NCBI RefSeq assembly: GCF_025398335.1
Contig: NZ_JAODOO010000009.1
Location: 1 to 64,000 of the forward strand
Source: Clostridium sp. CX1
Lineage (GTDB): Bacteria > Bacillota > Clostridia > Clostridiales > Clostridiaceae
Length of the DNA stretch: 64,000 bases
Reading direction: 5' to 3'
The notes beneath the pieces were generated by a model that searched no databases, was not told where the DNA came from, and saw only the letters and a program-made list of their open reading frames with translations. The position numbers and the translations under genes were made by a program. This document shows, piece by piece, positions 38,959 to 48,131 of this stretch. Positions within the stretch are counted from its first letter, which is position 1, and every line of letters starts with the position of its first letter.

Positions 38959-39318
38959 TTAGTCCTTAGTCTTAGGATTAAATAAAAGAGCCATTATATA
39001 TCCAAATACTATTGCTGCTGTTATTCCCCCTGCAGTTCCCTTTATACCACCTGTAAAAGCTCCTAAAATTCCTTTGCTATCAACTTCTTTTATTGTAGCT
39101 TTAGCCAAGGAATATCCAAACCCAGGCAGAGGTATTGTTGCACCTGCCCCACCTAGTTTTATAACAAAATCATATATATTTAGAGCCCCTAAAATTACTC
39201 CTATTGTCACAAAGCTTACTAATATTCTTGCTGGTGTTAATTTAGTTTTATCCATAAGTATTTGAGCAATTACACATATTGTTCCTCCCACTATAAATGC
39301 CATTAGATAGCTCTTCAT
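38959..39318 (-). CDS. spoVAE: Stage V sporulation protein AE (SpoVAE-b type)
   Basis: A 119-residue membrane protein with four hydrophobic segments and a GGAGATIPLPGFG-type motif (about 55-67) shared with SpoVAC. It is part of the forespore inner-membrane channel that moves calcium dipicolinate. It follows spoVAD by 2 nt. GGAGG before ATG. Expression is expected under SigF/SigG in the forespore from family knowledge. Confidence 0.92.
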   Translation of the reverse strand: MKSYLMAFIVGGTICVIAQILMDKTKLTPARILVSFVTIGVILGALNIYDFVIKLGGAGATIPLPGFGYSLAKATIKEVDSKGILGAFTGGIKGTAGGITAAIVFGYIMALLFNPKTKD

Positions 39319-39320
39319 TG

Positions 39321-40343
39321 TTAGTCCTCCATCTTTCCATATTCTACAGATACTGCATGGGCAATACCAGGTATACTCTCTCCCTGTAGCGAAGATGTAG
39401 TACTTAAAAGTGCACCGGTAGAAACTAATAGTACCCTTTTAAACTTTCCACTTAACATATTTTTATATATATATCCACTATAAACTACTGCAGAGCATCC
39501 ACAGCCACTTCCTCCAGCATTAGTTCCCTGTCTTTCGCTGTCAAATATCTCTTCTCCACAATCTATATAGTTATCCTTTATGTTGTATCCATATTCCTTT
39601 AATAGACTAATTGTTATTTCCTTACCATACTTGCCTAAGTCTCCAGTTACTATAAGGTCATAATACTTTGGCGACCTTTTTGTATCATTAAAGTGTTGAT
39701 ATATAGTAGAAACTGCTGCTGGTGCCATAGCTGCTCCCATATTATTAGGGTCATTTATTCCATAATCCTTTACCTTGCCTATAGTTACATGGGTAATATA
39801 AGGATAGTTTCCCTCCTTACCTAAAACCATAGACCCTGCTCCAGTTACTGTCCACTGAGCTGTAGGCGGTCTTTGATTTCCAAACTCCAGCGGAAACCTA
39901 AATTGTCTTTCTGCTGCTGCAAAGTGAGACGAGGTTGCTGCAACAACATAATTAGCAAAGTTACCATCCATAAGCATAGCCGCCACTCCTAAGGATTCTG
40001 TCATTGTGGAACATGCTCCATACAGACCTAAAAAGGGTATATTCATACCTCTAGCTGCAAAACTTGAAGATGTGAGCTGGTTCAATAAATCTCCTGCTAG
40101 CAAGAAATCTATTTGTTCTTCCTTTATTTTTGCTTTCTTTATGCTTTGCACTACTGCATTATATAGCATATCGCTTTCTGCTTTTTCAAAGCTTTCTTTT
40201 CCATTTAAATCATCTTGTAGTATTGTATCAAAATAGCTTTTTAAATTCCCTTCTCCTTCCTTGGGACCTACTATGCTTGTAGCAGCAATTATTCTAGGCT
40301 TACTTTCTATTTTCACAGTATGCTTACCTATTTTTTTATTCAA
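39321..40343 (-). CDS. spoVAD: Stage V sporulation protein AD
   Basis: A 340-residue protein with a ketosynthase/thiolase-like fold, including GACSTMTESLGVAAMLM (about 110-126) around the former catalytic Cys. SpoVAD is the peripheral subunit that binds dipicolinic acid on the SpoVA complex and is not an active thiolase. The start is TTG behind GGGGAGG. It lies between spoVAC and spoVAE as in other clostridia. Confidence 0.94.
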   Translation of the reverse strand: MNKKIGKHTVKIESKPRIIAATSIVGPKEGEGNLKSYFDTILQDDLNGKESFEKAESDMLYNAVVQSIKKAKIKEEQIDFLLAGDLLNQLTSSSFAARGMNIPFLGLYGACSTMTESLGVAAMLMDGNFANYVVAATSSHFAAAERQFRFPLEFGNQRPPTAQWTVTGAGSMVLGKEGNYPYITHVTIGKVKDYGINDPNNMGAAMAPAAVSTIYQHFNDTKRSPKYYDLIVTGDLGKYGKEITISLLKEYGYNIKDNYIDCGEEIFDSERQGTNAGGSGCGCSAVVYSGYIYKNMLSGKFKRVLLVSTGALLSTTSSLQGESIPGIAHAVSVEYGKMED

Positions 40344-40379
40344 CTAAATCCTCCCCTTTCGTCAACTGACAATTAAGGT

Positions 40380-40835
40380 TCATATTCTTGTTATGATAAA
40401 ATAAGCAATACCTACTATAACCGATGACCCTATACCATAAACTAGCACTGGTCCTGCTATAGTAAACATCTTAGCTGCTACACCAAAAATGTAGCCTTCT
40501 TTTTTAAACTCCATAGCTGGTGAAACTATAGAATTGGCAAACCCAGTTATAGGAACTACAGTGCCAGCTCCTGCATGGGTTGCTATTTTGTCATATACTC
40601 CTATACCTGTTAGAAGTGCTCCTATAAAAACCATTATTATTGAAACGTATGCTCCTAAATCATCCTTTGGTATTCCTCTATTTAGTAAAAAGTTATTAAA
40701 GAACTGTCCTATATCACAGATTAATCCTCCAACGATAAAAGCACTTATGCAGTTTTTCAGTAAATTAGGTTTAGGCTGAGTTTGTGCAGATATCTTTTTA
40801 AATTTTTCTCTAACTTTAGCTTCCTTTATTGGCAC
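40380..40835 (-). CDS. spoVAC: Stage V sporulation protein AC
   Basis: GTG 40835 gives 151 residues, the family norm; the frame remains open 22 codons upstream but without a ribosome site. Four or five membrane segments and a GAGTVVPITGFAN motif (about 93-105) identify SpoVAC, the mechanosensitive channel component for dipicolinate movement. It starts the spoVAC-D-E operon and follows sigF with a terminator-like hairpin in between. Confidence 0.9.
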   Translation of the reverse strand: MPIKEAKVREKFKKISAQTQPKPNLLKNCISAFIVGGLICDIGQFFNNFLLNRGIPKDDLGAYVSIIMVFIGALLTGIGVYDKIATHAGAGTVVPITGFANSIVSPAMEFKKEGYIFGVAAKMFTIAGPVLVYGIGSSVIVGIAYFIITRI

Positions 40836-40900
40836 ACAAAACACATCCTTTGTAATAAATATAGTTATTTTATTGTGTGCAGTATTTTTATTTTTAAACA

Positions 40901-40935
40901 AAAATAAAAATAGGATACACTGTTAATGTATCCTA
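40901..40935 (-). terminator. Terminator between sigF and spoVAC
   Basis: TAGGATACA arms (40911-40919 and 40927-40935) form a hairpin overlapping the sigF stop and are followed on the minus strand by TTTTTATTTTTG. Partial read-through would link the two operons. Confidence 0.75.
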
Positions 40936-41688
40936 TCCACTTAAGGTTTCTCTCATAATTTTTAATACTTTCTTTTCAATTCTTGAAACTTGTACCTGAC
41001 TTATCCCCAGCATCTTTGCCACCTGAATTTGGGTTTTGTCCTTAAAGTACCTAAGCATAATTATTTGCCTTGACTTAACATCTAAACTTTTTAAAGCTTC
41101 CTTTAATGCTATTCTATCTATCATATCGCTGTCTTCCTGTGGATTTTCACTTAACTTATCTATAAGCAGTACCGGAGCTCCATCATCTTGATGTATGGTA
41201 TCATGTAGATATTGAAGACTATTGGCAGATTCTGTTGCAAAAACTATATCTTCAGTATTTACTCCAGAAAACTCTGACAGTTCTTGAATTGTAGGATCCC
41301 TATTAAGCTGCTTAGTTAAAGCTTCTTTATCATAATGAAGCTTTTTAGCAGTATTTTTTACGCTCCTACTTACTTTAATCATGCCGTCATCTCTTATAAA
41401 TCTTTTTATTTCTCCAAGTATCATAGGAACAGCATATGTAGAAAATTTTACATTATACTTTTCATCAAAGTTATTTACTGCTTTAACTAATCCCATGCAT
41501 CCTATTTGGAATATGTCCTCGTACTCATATCCTCTGTTTAAAAATTTCTTGCTTATTGTAGAAACAAGAGGCAAGTTAACTTCTATTAACTTATTTAAGG
41601 CACTTTTGTCTCCATTTCTAGCGTACTTAATGAGCTCTAGGTTATCTTCATAGTCGTACCTGGATTTTTTTACAGCTTCTTCACTCAT
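40933..41688 (-). CDS. sigF: Forespore sigma factor SigF
   Basis: A 251-residue sigma-70 factor: region 2 with YEDIFQIGCMGLVKAVNNFD (split about 56-76) and KFSTYAVPMI, region 3, and region 4 with the QIQVAKMLGISQVQVSRIE helix-turn-helix near 220-239. It directs early forespore transcription and is held by SpoIIAB. ATG 41688 follows TTAGGTG; the GTG at 41697 lies before that site. spoIIAB ends 9 nt upstream. Confidence 0.95.
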   Translation of the reverse strand: MSEEAVKKSRYDYEDNLELIKYARNGDKSALNKLIEVNLPLVSTISKKFLNRGYEYEDIFQIGCMGLVKAVNNFDEKYNVKFSTYAVPMILGEIKRFIRDDGMIKVSRSVKNTAKKLHYDKEALTKQLNRDPTIQELSEFSGVNTEDIVFATESANSLQYLHDTIHQDDGAPVLLIDKLSENPQEDSDMIDRIALKEALKSLDVKSRQIIMLRYFKDKTQIQVAKMLGISQVQVSRIEKKVLKIMRETLSG

Positions 41689-41697
41689 ACTATTCAC

Positions 41698-42129
41698 CTA
41701 ACTTAAAGATTTAAATGCTTTTTTCATTATCAATCTTGTCCCTTTATTTTTCTCAGATTCCACTTTTAAAGTATCCATAAAAGTCTCCATTACAGTGAAA
41801 CCCATTCCTGACCTTTCTAGGTCTGGCCTTGATGTATATAATGGCTGCATAGCAAGCTCAACATTATCTATTCCAACACCTTGGTCCTCTACCACTATTG
41901 TAAGCTCTCTATCTTTGATATAAGCCTCAATTTTAACTATAGCTTCTTTACTATTTTCATATCCATGAATAATAGAGTTCGTAACTGCTTCTGAAACTGC
42001 AGTTTTAATATCTGCTAACTCCTCTACAGTTGGGTCTAGCTGTGATGCAAAAGCTGCTACTGCTACTCTTGCAAAACTTTCATTTTCTGATCTGCTGAGA
42101 AACTCTACTTTCATCATATTCTCGTACAT
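41698..42129 (-). CDS. spoIIAB: Anti-sigma F factor and kinase SpoIIAB
   Basis: A 143-residue GHKL kinase with [11 protein letters not shown] (about 43-53), DQGVGI (about 80-85) and [10 protein letters not shown] (about 104-113) ATP-binding boxes. It binds SigF and phosphorylates SpoIIAA. ATG 42129 is used because a G6 run lies 7 nt before it. It overlaps nothing and begins 14 nt downstream of the spoIIAA stop. Confidence 0.95.
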   Translation of the reverse strand: MYENMMKVEFLSRSENESFARVAVAAFASQLDPTVEELADIKTAVSEAVTNSIIHGYENSKEAIVKIEAYIKDRELTIVVEDQGVGIDNVELAMQPLYTSRPDLERSGMGFTVMETFMDTLKVESEKNKGTRLIMKKAFKSLS

Positions 42130-42143
42130 TTCTAATCCCCCCA

Positions 42144-42479
42144 CTAAATAATCTGAGCTGCTTCTTCAGTGCTGTCATAAAGCTTAATTATTTTAAACAT
42201 ACCTGATAGTTCAAAGATTCTTTTTACAGAATCTCTTACATTAGTAATACATATAGTTCCTTTCTTCAAGCTCAATTTTTTGTATCTTCCAATCACTACA
42301 CCTATACCTGAACTATCCATGAAAGTTACACCAGAAAAGTCCATTATTAACTTACTTATATTTTCTCTATCTAACCTATCATCAATTTTATTTCTAACCT
42401 CTTCAGCACTATGATGATCTAATTCTCCTACTATGTAGGCTATAAGTTTTTCATCTCTGTTTTCAAATTCTACATACAT
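42144..42479 (-). CDS. spoIIAA: Anti-anti-sigma factor SpoIIAA
   Basis: A 111-residue STAS-domain protein with the phosphorylatable Ser in [14 protein letters not shown] (about 53-66). Dephosphorylated SpoIIAA frees SigF from SpoIIAB. The ribosome site before ATG 42479 is weak. It heads the spoIIA operon; upstream lies a dense set of hairpins (42500-42690) that could affect it. Confidence 0.95.
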   Translation of the reverse strand: MYVEFENRDEKLIAYIVGELDHHSAEEVRNKIDDRLDRENISKLIMDFSGVTFMDSSGIGVVIGRYKKLSLKKGTICITNVRDSVKRIFELSGMFKIIKLYDSTEEAAQII

Positions 42480-42499
42480 GCTATCATTCGCTCTACTAA

Positions 42500-42700
42500 A
42501 ACTACATTTATTCTGTGCCCTATAGTCTTAGCGTTAAAGCTATTCCCTTAACATTAATTTACCACTTTTGGCTCTTGGCTAAACCAAAAGTGCCTGTAAT
42601 TAACTAATATATATTAAATTACAGGGTATGCAGATAGTTTCTGCATAGTCCGAGCCAGACGGTCTTACCCCCCTTCTCTTAATAAATTTTTGTGTATATT
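42500..42700 (-). other. Multi-hairpin structured element upstream of spoIIAA
   Basis: Three strong hairpins follow each other with almost no spacing: CACTTTTGG/CCAAAAGTG (about 42572-42592), CCTGTAATT/AATTACAGG (about 42593-42627) and TATGCAG/CTGCATA (about 42629-42648), with a short CCG/CGG hairpin after them and AATTTA/TAAATT flanks that could close a multi-branch junction. GC is higher than in surrounding DNA. No protein frame. It could be a leader RNA of the spoIIA operon, an independent small RNA or a mobile palindrome cluster. No known riboswitch consensus matched by eye. Confidence 0.5.
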
Positions 42701-42994
42701 ATAAAAACTAAAAGAATATAATAGTACATTTAACTATTATTCTATTTTTGTAATATTTTTCCTTCTTTTTCATAAATATTTTTATCTTCTATTTTTACCA
42801 ATTTGCATAATTTTATACTATAAAATTATTTTTTTCTACAATTCAACAATAATTATTAAAATTCCTTCCTAAAATATAGTGTTATCAACAATCCTTACCT
42901 TTTAATTGTCATTTACTAAAATCATTGTTATAATATTATTTGTTTGATTAAAGATATAATATCATTATAAAGTTTTCAATAGGAGGTATGCATT
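42701..42994. other. AT-rich upstream region of speE
   Basis: About 290 very AT-rich bases between the structured element and speE. It probably carries the speE promoter (several TATAAT-like stretches near 42930-42965), but none has a convincing -35 partner. No gene seen. Confidence 0.4.
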
Positions 42995-43822
42995 ATGGAT
43001 ATGTGGTTAAAAGAAGGTCAGATAGCTGATGCTGCTATGACATACAAAATAAAGGAAACATTAGTTACTAAAAAAACCGAATTTCAAGATTTAGCTATAG
43101 TTGATACATATGCTTTAGGAAGGATGTTGGTTTTAGACGGTATAGTTCAAACTACAATTAAAGATGAATATGTTTATCATGAAATGATAGCACACATTCC
43201 TCTATTTACCCATCCAAATCCTAAGAAGGTACTTGTTGTTGGTGGCGGAGATGGTGGAGCTATAAGAGAAGTTCTTAAACATCCTTCTGTAGAAAAGGCA
43301 GTTTTATGTGAAATAGATGGCGAGGTTGTCAAAGAGTGTAAGAGATTCTTACCAGAAATAAGCTGTGCCTTAGACGACCCTAGATGTGAAGTATTTATAG
43401 GTGATGGTATAAAATATGTTCATGAACACAAGAATGAGTTTGACGTAATTATAGTAGACTCAACAGATCCTTTTGGAGCTGCTGAAGGTTTATTTGGCGG
43501 TAGTTTCTATAAAGAGATATTTGAATGTTTAACAGAGGAAGGAATATTTATAGCTCAAACTGAAACTCCTTTCTATTTACCTGAAGTTGTAAAGAAGGTT
43601 TATGATGATGCAAATGCTATCTTCCCTGTAACTAGATTATTTATGGCTGGAATTCCTACTTATCCAAGTGGTTTCTGGAGCTTTACTGTAGGTTCAAAGA
43701 AGCATGATCCAAAAACTGTGGACTTATCTAACACTATAGATATAGACACAAAATACTATACTAAAGAACTTCACCATGGTTGTTTTATACTTCCTAAGTT
43801 TGTTGAAGATTTAATAAAATAG
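42995..43822 (+). CDS. speE: Spermidine synthase (polyamine aminopropyltransferase)
   Basis: A 275-residue aminopropyltransferase with the dcSAM-binding [16 protein letters not shown] (about 76-91), DSTDPFG (about 155-161) and a C-terminal GFWSFTVGS. It transfers aminopropyl from decarboxylated SAM to putrescine. AGGAGG precedes ATG. No speD or agmatinase gene lies beside it; downstream is only a large hairpin and the cut locus. Confidence 0.95.
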   Translation: MDMWLKEGQIADAAMTYKIKETLVTKKTEFQDLAIVDTYALGRMLVLDGIVQTTIKDEYVYHEMIAHIPLFTHPNPKKVLVVGGGDGGAIREVLKHPSVEKAVLCEIDGEVVKECKRFLPEISCALDDPRCEVFIGDGIKYVHEHKNEFDVIIVDSTDPFGAAEGLFGGSFYKEIFECLTEEGIFIAQTETPFYLPEVVKKVYDDANAIFPVTRLFMAGIPTYPSGFWSFTVGSKKHDPKTVDLSNTIDIDTKYYTKELHHGCFILPKFVEDLIK

Positions 43823-43889
43823 TTGATATTTAAGAGTCTCTCTTAAATATAGAGTTACATAAAAAATTAAATAATAAATTCAAGAAACA

Positions 43890-43962
43890 ACACATGTGGT
43901 GCTTTTCACGTAAATCTAATTACGGTACAAAACATCACAGGTGTCTTTTTTGTTGTCTAAAA
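43890..43962 (+). terminator. Long hairpin with T tract after speE
   Basis: Arms of about 17 bp (starting ACAC at 43890 and ending GTGT near 43954, two mismatches) enclose a second CGTAA/TTACG stem, followed by TTTTTT on the plus strand. It acts as the speE terminator but is much larger than usual. Confidence 0.65.
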
Positions 43963-44059
43963 ACTGACAGCACTTGCTTGAACAAAAGAAAGGAAGGTAT
44001 TTTTTATGCCAAATCTGGAAGCCCAAGCTAGCTAAATAATAGTATTCTTAACGCAATAA

Positions 44060-44090
44060 AAACGCCGCTAAACCATATTTAGCGACGTTT
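44060..44090 (-). terminator. Terminator of the cut operon
   Basis: AAACGCCGCTAAA (44060-44072) pairs with TTTAGCGACGTTT (44078-44090), one G-A mismatch, followed on the minus strand by TTATTG. It lies 28 nt after the last BMC gene. Confidence 0.85.
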
Positions 44091-44117
44091 GTATATTGTA
44101 TAGTCTAACTGAAAATC

Positions 44118-44411
44118 TTATTTTACAGCTTCTTTATTTGATGGAAGAATTACTTCAACCTCTGAATGTGGACGTGGAATAACGTGAACTGATATTAATT
44201 CTCCAACACGTTGTGCAGCAGCAGCTCCAGCATCTGTAGCAGCTTTAACAGCTCCAACATCTCCTCTAACCATAACAGTTACAAGTCCGCCTCCAACATA
44301 TTCTTTACCTATTAAATATACGTTTGCTGCCTTAACCATAGCGTCAGCTGCCTCTACTGCTCCTACTAATCCTTTAGTTTCTATCATTCCTAATGCATCA
44401 TATTTTACCAT
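44118..44411 (-). CDS. BMC-H microcompartment shell protein
   Basis: A 97-residue single-domain BMC protein with the conserved [19 protein letters not shown] start (about 6-24), [17 protein letters not shown] (about 40-56; pore loop GGG) and [11 protein letters not shown] end. It forms hexagonal facets of the shell. Last gene of the cut operon; AGGAGG before ATG, terminator after the stop. Confidence 0.95.
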   Translation of the reverse strand: MVKYDALGMIETKGLVGAVEAADAMVKAANVYLIGKEYVGGGLVTVMVRGDVGAVKAATDAGAAAAQRVGELISVHVIPRPHSEVEVILPSNKEAVK

Positions 44412-44476
44412 TTTAAAATCCTCCTAAATATCCTTTATTTTTATATTTTTATATTTTAATTTTTATTTACAAACTT

Positions 44477-45124
44477 TTATTTTACTATTGTTATTTTTGA
44501 GTTTGAGTTCATGCCCATTGCATTAGCTTCTTCAATATCAAGATGACATTCAAGCTTTGAAGCATCGTTAGCTCTAATAGCTACATTGCTATATACTCCG
44601 CCTCTTAGGTCATCAAATTTTATTGATACTACATCTCCATCACAAACCCCTAAATTTTTAGCATCTTCAGGTGTCATGTGAATGTGTCTTTGAGCAACCA
44701 CTAATCCTTCTTCAATTTGGACAGAACCTTTTGGTCCAACTAATGTGATTCCAGGTGTTCTGCTTAATTCTCCTGATAGTCTTATATGTGGTACTGCTCC
44801 AAGCTTAATGCAGTCTCCAGCTAACACTTCAACTTGAGTCTTGCTTCTTACAGGTCCAAGAATTCTAACCTTCTCAATGGCACCCTTTGGTCCGCAAATT
44901 GTTACAACTTCTTTGCAAGCATATTGTCCAGGTTGAGATAAATCTTTAAGCTTCACAAGTTCATGGTCTTTACCAAATAAACATTCTAAATCCTTTTGTG
45001 AAAGATGTACATGTCTATTAGAAATACCTACTGGAATCTCAGATAAATTTTCTTCTACAGCTTTTTTTCCATTAGATTCAACTGTCTCTAACAAAAGTTT
45101 TAATACTGATTCAAAGTTGTCCAT
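44477..45124 (-). CDS. pduL: PduL-type phosphotransacylase
   Basis: A 215-residue PTAC domain protein with the two zinc-site segments VSNRHVHLS (about 31-39) and RHIHMTPEDA (about 145-154). It converts acetyl-CoA plus phosphate to acetyl phosphate, recycling CoA inside the shell. The N-terminal 25 residues may be an encapsulation helix (VLKLLLETVESNGKKAVEE). Its ATG overlaps the stop of the aldehyde dehydrogenase gene, so the two are translated together. Confidence 0.94.
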   Translation of the reverse strand: MDNFESVLKLLLETVESNGKKAVEENLSEIPVGISNRHVHLSQKDLECLFGKDHELVKLKDLSQPGQYACKEVVTICGPKGAIEKVRILGPVRSKTQVEVLAGDCIKLGAVPHIRLSGELSRTPGITLVGPKGSVQIEEGLVVAQRHIHMTPEDAKNLGVCDGDVVSIKFDDLRGGVYSNVAIRANDASKLECHLDIEEANAMGMNSNSKITIVK

Positions 45125-46716
45125 TAGTTTGCCCCCTTAATAGCAGCAACTATTTGGTTAACTAAATCTAAAAGCCCTTCATTTTTTTCACCTTCATTGC
45201 TAGCGCAAGTGTTAGTAGTTGCAGTACACTCATTAGTTTTGTTTAAAGCTGCTGCAGCGGCTGCAATTTGAGCTGGACTCATATTCATAAATGCGTTTTC
45301 AAGTTCATGACAGCTTTCAGTAGTTTTTACATAGTTAAAAGTTTTGTCATCAGCTGCTAATGTTGTACAATCCTTTATTCCATAAGCAACTCTCTTAATG
45401 TTTACAAGGTGCTCTGGAGTAACGTTCTCAGATACTGAACTTCCTCCCCATGTACCACATCCTAAAGTAAATGAAGGATTAAGTCCTGTGCTTGCACCTG
45501 TTCCACCTTGAGTTCCACCAGTATTAACAAGGATACGTGAAGCTGGCTTTTTAGCAAATTTCATAACTATATCTTTGTCTTCAGTATGAATGCTCATTGT
45601 ATGACCAATTCCATTTTGAAGTAATTCAATACTTAATTCACATGCTTCATGCCAATCCTTTACTGTATAGAATCCAAGAACTGTTGTAAGTTTTTCAAAG
45701 GATAACGGATTACCTTCGCCTACTCCATTTTGTCTTCCTATAAGTACTTTTGTTCCTTCTGGAATTGTAATCCCTGCAGCACTAGCAATAACCTGTGGAC
45801 TTCTTCCAACAAACTTAGCATTCATAGCGTGTCCATTTTTAAATAACAGCTTGCAAACTTTATCAGTTTCTTCTGCTGTCATAAAATATCCGCCTTGTTT
45901 TTTGAACTCTTCAACAACTTTATCCTGATTACATTCTTCACAGATTATTGATTGTTCTGAGGCACAAATTGTACCATAATCGAAAGTCTTACTTGCCATA
46001 ATATTTTTAACAGCTTTTTCTACATCAGCAGTTCTTTCGATATATGCTGGAGAGTTTCCTGCACCAACACCAAGAGCTGGTTTTCCTGAGCTGTAGGCAG
46101 CTTTAACCATTCCTGGACCACCTGTAGCTATTATTATAGATACTTCCTTGCACTTCATTAATTCATTTGTAGCTCCAATTGTTGGAATGCTTACTGCACT
46201 TATAACATTCTCTGGGGCACCAGCTGCAACAGCAGCATCATGCATTAATTGAACTGCTTTAGTTGTACATTTTGCAGCAGATGGATGAGGTGAGAACACT
46301 ATAGCATTACGAGATTTAATTGATATCATAGCTTTGAAAATAGCTGTAGATGTTGGATTTGTTGAAGGTACTATCCCCATAACCAAACCAACTGGCTCAG
46401 CAATCTCTATAAGCTTATTTATAGGATCTTCTTTAATTACATCTATAGTCTTCATATCTTTTATTGAGTTATATAATATAGTAGATGCTAAGTGATTTTT
46501 GAAAGTTTTATCTTCTACTTTACCAAAACCTGTTTCTTCAACAGCCATCTCTGCTAAACAAACAGCATTCTCTTCTGCAACTCTAACCATATTACGTAAA
46601 ATTTTATCGATTTGCTCTTCAGTATAGTCAGCAATTTTATTAGCTGCTACTTTTCCAAGTCTGGCAACATTTCTAGCTTCTTGTATTGAGCGCAAATCTT
46701 TATCAAAGTTTTCCAT
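45124..46716 (-). CDS. CoA-acylating acetaldehyde dehydrogenase (active copy)
   Basis: A 530-residue aldehyde dehydrogenase of the PduP/EutE/CutF type. The catalytic Cys251 is present in DYGTICASEQ (247-256). It oxidises acetaldehyde with CoA and NAD to acetyl-CoA. The C-terminus has a low-complexity linker (about 485-510) and an amphipathic helix LLDLVNQIVAAIKG (about 514-527), typical of lumen-targeting peptides. It partners with pduL downstream. Contrast with the Cys-less homologue at 54842-56311. Confidence 0.94.
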   Translation of the reverse strand: MENFDKDLRSIQEARNVARLGKVAANKIADYTEEQIDKILRNMVRVAEENAVCLAEMAVEETGFGKVEDKTFKNHLASTILYNSIKDMKTIDVIKEDPINKLIEIAEPVGLVMGIVPSTNPTSTAIFKAMISIKSRNAIVFSPHPSAAKCTTKAVQLMHDAAVAAGAPENVISAVSIPTIGATNELMKCKEVSIIIATGGPGMVKAAYSSGKPALGVGAGNSPAYIERTADVEKAVKNIMASKTFDYGTICASEQSIICEECNQDKVVEEFKKQGGYFMTAEETDKVCKLLFKNGHAMNAKFVGRSPQVIASAAGITIPEGTKVLIGRQNGVGEGNPLSFEKLTTVLGFYTVKDWHEACELSIELLQNGIGHTMSIHTEDKDIVMKFAKKPASRILVNTGGTQGGTGASTGLNPSFTLGCGTWGGSSVSENVTPEHLVNIKRVAYGIKDCTTLAADDKTFNYVKTTESCHELENAFMNMSPAQIAAAAAALNKTNECTATTNTCASNEGEKNEGLLDLVNQIVAAIKGAN

Positions 46717-46750
46717 TGTTTCATACTTCCCTTCTTAGCCTTAACAATAG

Positions 46751-47410
46751 CTATTTCTTCTCATAATATAGCTTAAATTTAGCAATTAATAAATTTTTAT
46801 CTGCCTTTGAAATTGCTCTGCCTGTGATTACGAAATCTTTGTATTCACGAGCTAGATTTCTAAGCTTAACAACCTTTAACTTAGATAACATAGAAATGGT
46901 TTTCTCAATACCACTTTTCTCTACTAACTTATCTACATCATCTTTGCGCAGATTCTCTAAGTTCACCTTATGTATCTTACTTGAGTCTAAAGAGTCTTGA
47001 TTTTTTTCAACAGTCTCTTCAGTTTCTTCTATATCTTTTTCTTCTTCCACAACTTCTGATTTTTCTGTATCTTCTATAGTATCCACCTTATCTTCATTAG
47101 CCGTCTCTTCATCAGAGACTTGCTCATCTTCGAGATTGTTAGGCCCAATTATGCCTTTCAATTCCTCATGAGGACGTGGAATTACATGCTGTGAAACTAA
47201 AAATTCTTCATCAAGTTTTGTGACAGCTGCTACTCCAGCTTCTATAGATGCCTTTACTGCACCTACATCACCTGTAATTAAAACTGTAACAAGGCCGCCA
47301 CCTACATAAGTTTTTTCAATAATACTCACATCTGCTGATTTCACCATTGTATCGGCTGCTTCAATAGCTGCAAGTAATCCTTTTGTTTCTATTAAACCAA
47401 GCGCCTGCAT
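46751..47410 (-). CDS. BMC-H shell protein with acidic linker and SAP-like C-terminal domain
   Basis: A 219-residue protein. Residues 1-92 are a canonical BMC-H domain with GGG pore loop. Residues 93-143 are a Glu/Asp-rich linker. Residues 145-219 are helical and basic, with LKVVKLRNLAREYKDFVI (178-195) and ISKADKNLLIAKFKLYY (200-216), which resembles a SAP/HeH helix-extension-helix fold. EutK and PduK are similar shell proteins with extra C-terminal domains. A role in binding nucleic acid or recruiting cargo is inference. GGAGG before ATG. Confidence 0.88.
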   Translation of the reverse strand: MQALGLIETKGLLAAIEAADTMVKSADVSIIEKTYVGGGLVTVLITGDVGAVKASIEAGVAAVTKLDEEFLVSQHVIPRPHEELKGIIGPNNLEDEQVSDEETANEDKVDTIEDTEKSEVVEEEKDIEETEETVEKNQDSLDSSKIHKVNLENLRKDDVDKLVEKSGIEKTISMLSKLKVVKLRNLAREYKDFVITGRAISKADKNLLIAKFKLYYEKK

Positions 47411-47430
47411 AGGTTTATCCTCCTAGTCTT

Positions 47431-48093
47431 CTATAAAAGATCCGCCCAATTTGCTGGATATGTTGTATAGAATATCCTAGCCTTGTCTGGTGATCCCCAA
47501 ACTACTTTAGAACCTGATGGTACAAATAATACATCACCAGCATGAGCTGTATATGTTTTTCCATTGATTTCAACTGTTAAAGTTCCCTCAATGACATAGT
47601 CAATCTCTTCGTAGGTCAACTCCCAATCAAACTTTGAATCTTCAATAACTAAGAATCCTGCACTCATTTTTGATTCTTCTTTACTTACTAACTCTTGGAA
47701 GTAAACTTTATTATCTGGATTGCCAGTATCAAATACATCCATTTTTACTGAACTTCCTCTAACAACCTTAAGTCCACTAGGATCACTATCAGCTTCGAAT
47801 GGAAGACTTTTTGCCTTTAAGCATTCAAGCATTTGCTGTAGAAGGCCTTTGTCCATCATTGCTCTAAAGAAATTAAGCATCTGATCGCAATCCATATCTT
47901 CTACATTTAATGGTTTTTTAGCTGCTGCCTGCTGTACCTTAGGTTCAGGAGCCTTTGTACTAAATATTATTCCATTATTTTTGGCAAGATCTTGCGCTGA
48001 TGGTGTAATAATTTCACTACCATCTATACAAAATACCTTTTCTCCACTTAGTATTAATGCTTCAATATCCTTTGCACATATTAATTTTTTCAC
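47431..48093 (-). CDS. eutQ: EutQ-like cupin protein
   Basis: GTG 48093 gives 220 residues; the upstream TTG (48111) overlaps the AAGGAAGTG site. The N-terminal piece (KKLICAKDIEALILSGEK, about 2-19, then ITPSAQDLA) is the motif shared by EutQ and EutT. The C-terminal half is a cupin (YEEIDYVIEGTLTVEINGK, then HAGDVLFVPSGS). EutQ of Salmonella was shown to have acetate-kinase activity; the same activity here would use the PduL product, but it is inference. Confidence 0.85.
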   Translation of the reverse strand: MKKLICAKDIEALILSGEKVFCIDGSEIITPSAQDLAKNNGIIFSTKAPEPKVQQAAAKKPLNVEDMDCDQMLNFFRAMMDKGLLQQMLECLKAKSLPFEADSDPSGLKVVRGSSVKMDVFDTGNPDNKVYFQELVSKEESKMSAGFLVIEDSKFDWELTYEEIDYVIEGTLTVEINGKTYTAHAGDVLFVPSGSKVVWGSPDKARIFYTTYPANWADLL

Positions 48094-48131
48094 TTTATCA
48101 CTTCCTTTCAAATAACATTGAAATTTGTGTT

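Larger units (their letters stand above)
43823..44117. other. Gap between speE and the cut locus
   Basis: Holds the long hairpin at 43890-43956, a nine-codon open frame (44006-44035) that has a good AAGGAAGG site but no downstream reading frame, and the cut-operon terminator. I see no complete gene. The nine codons might be the surviving start of a gene cut off at this junction. Confidence 0.5.

Noticed and set aside
44006-44035. Nine-codon frame with an AAGGAAGG site between speE and the cut terminator
   Set aside because: Too short to call; kept only as a possible remnant of a lost gene.
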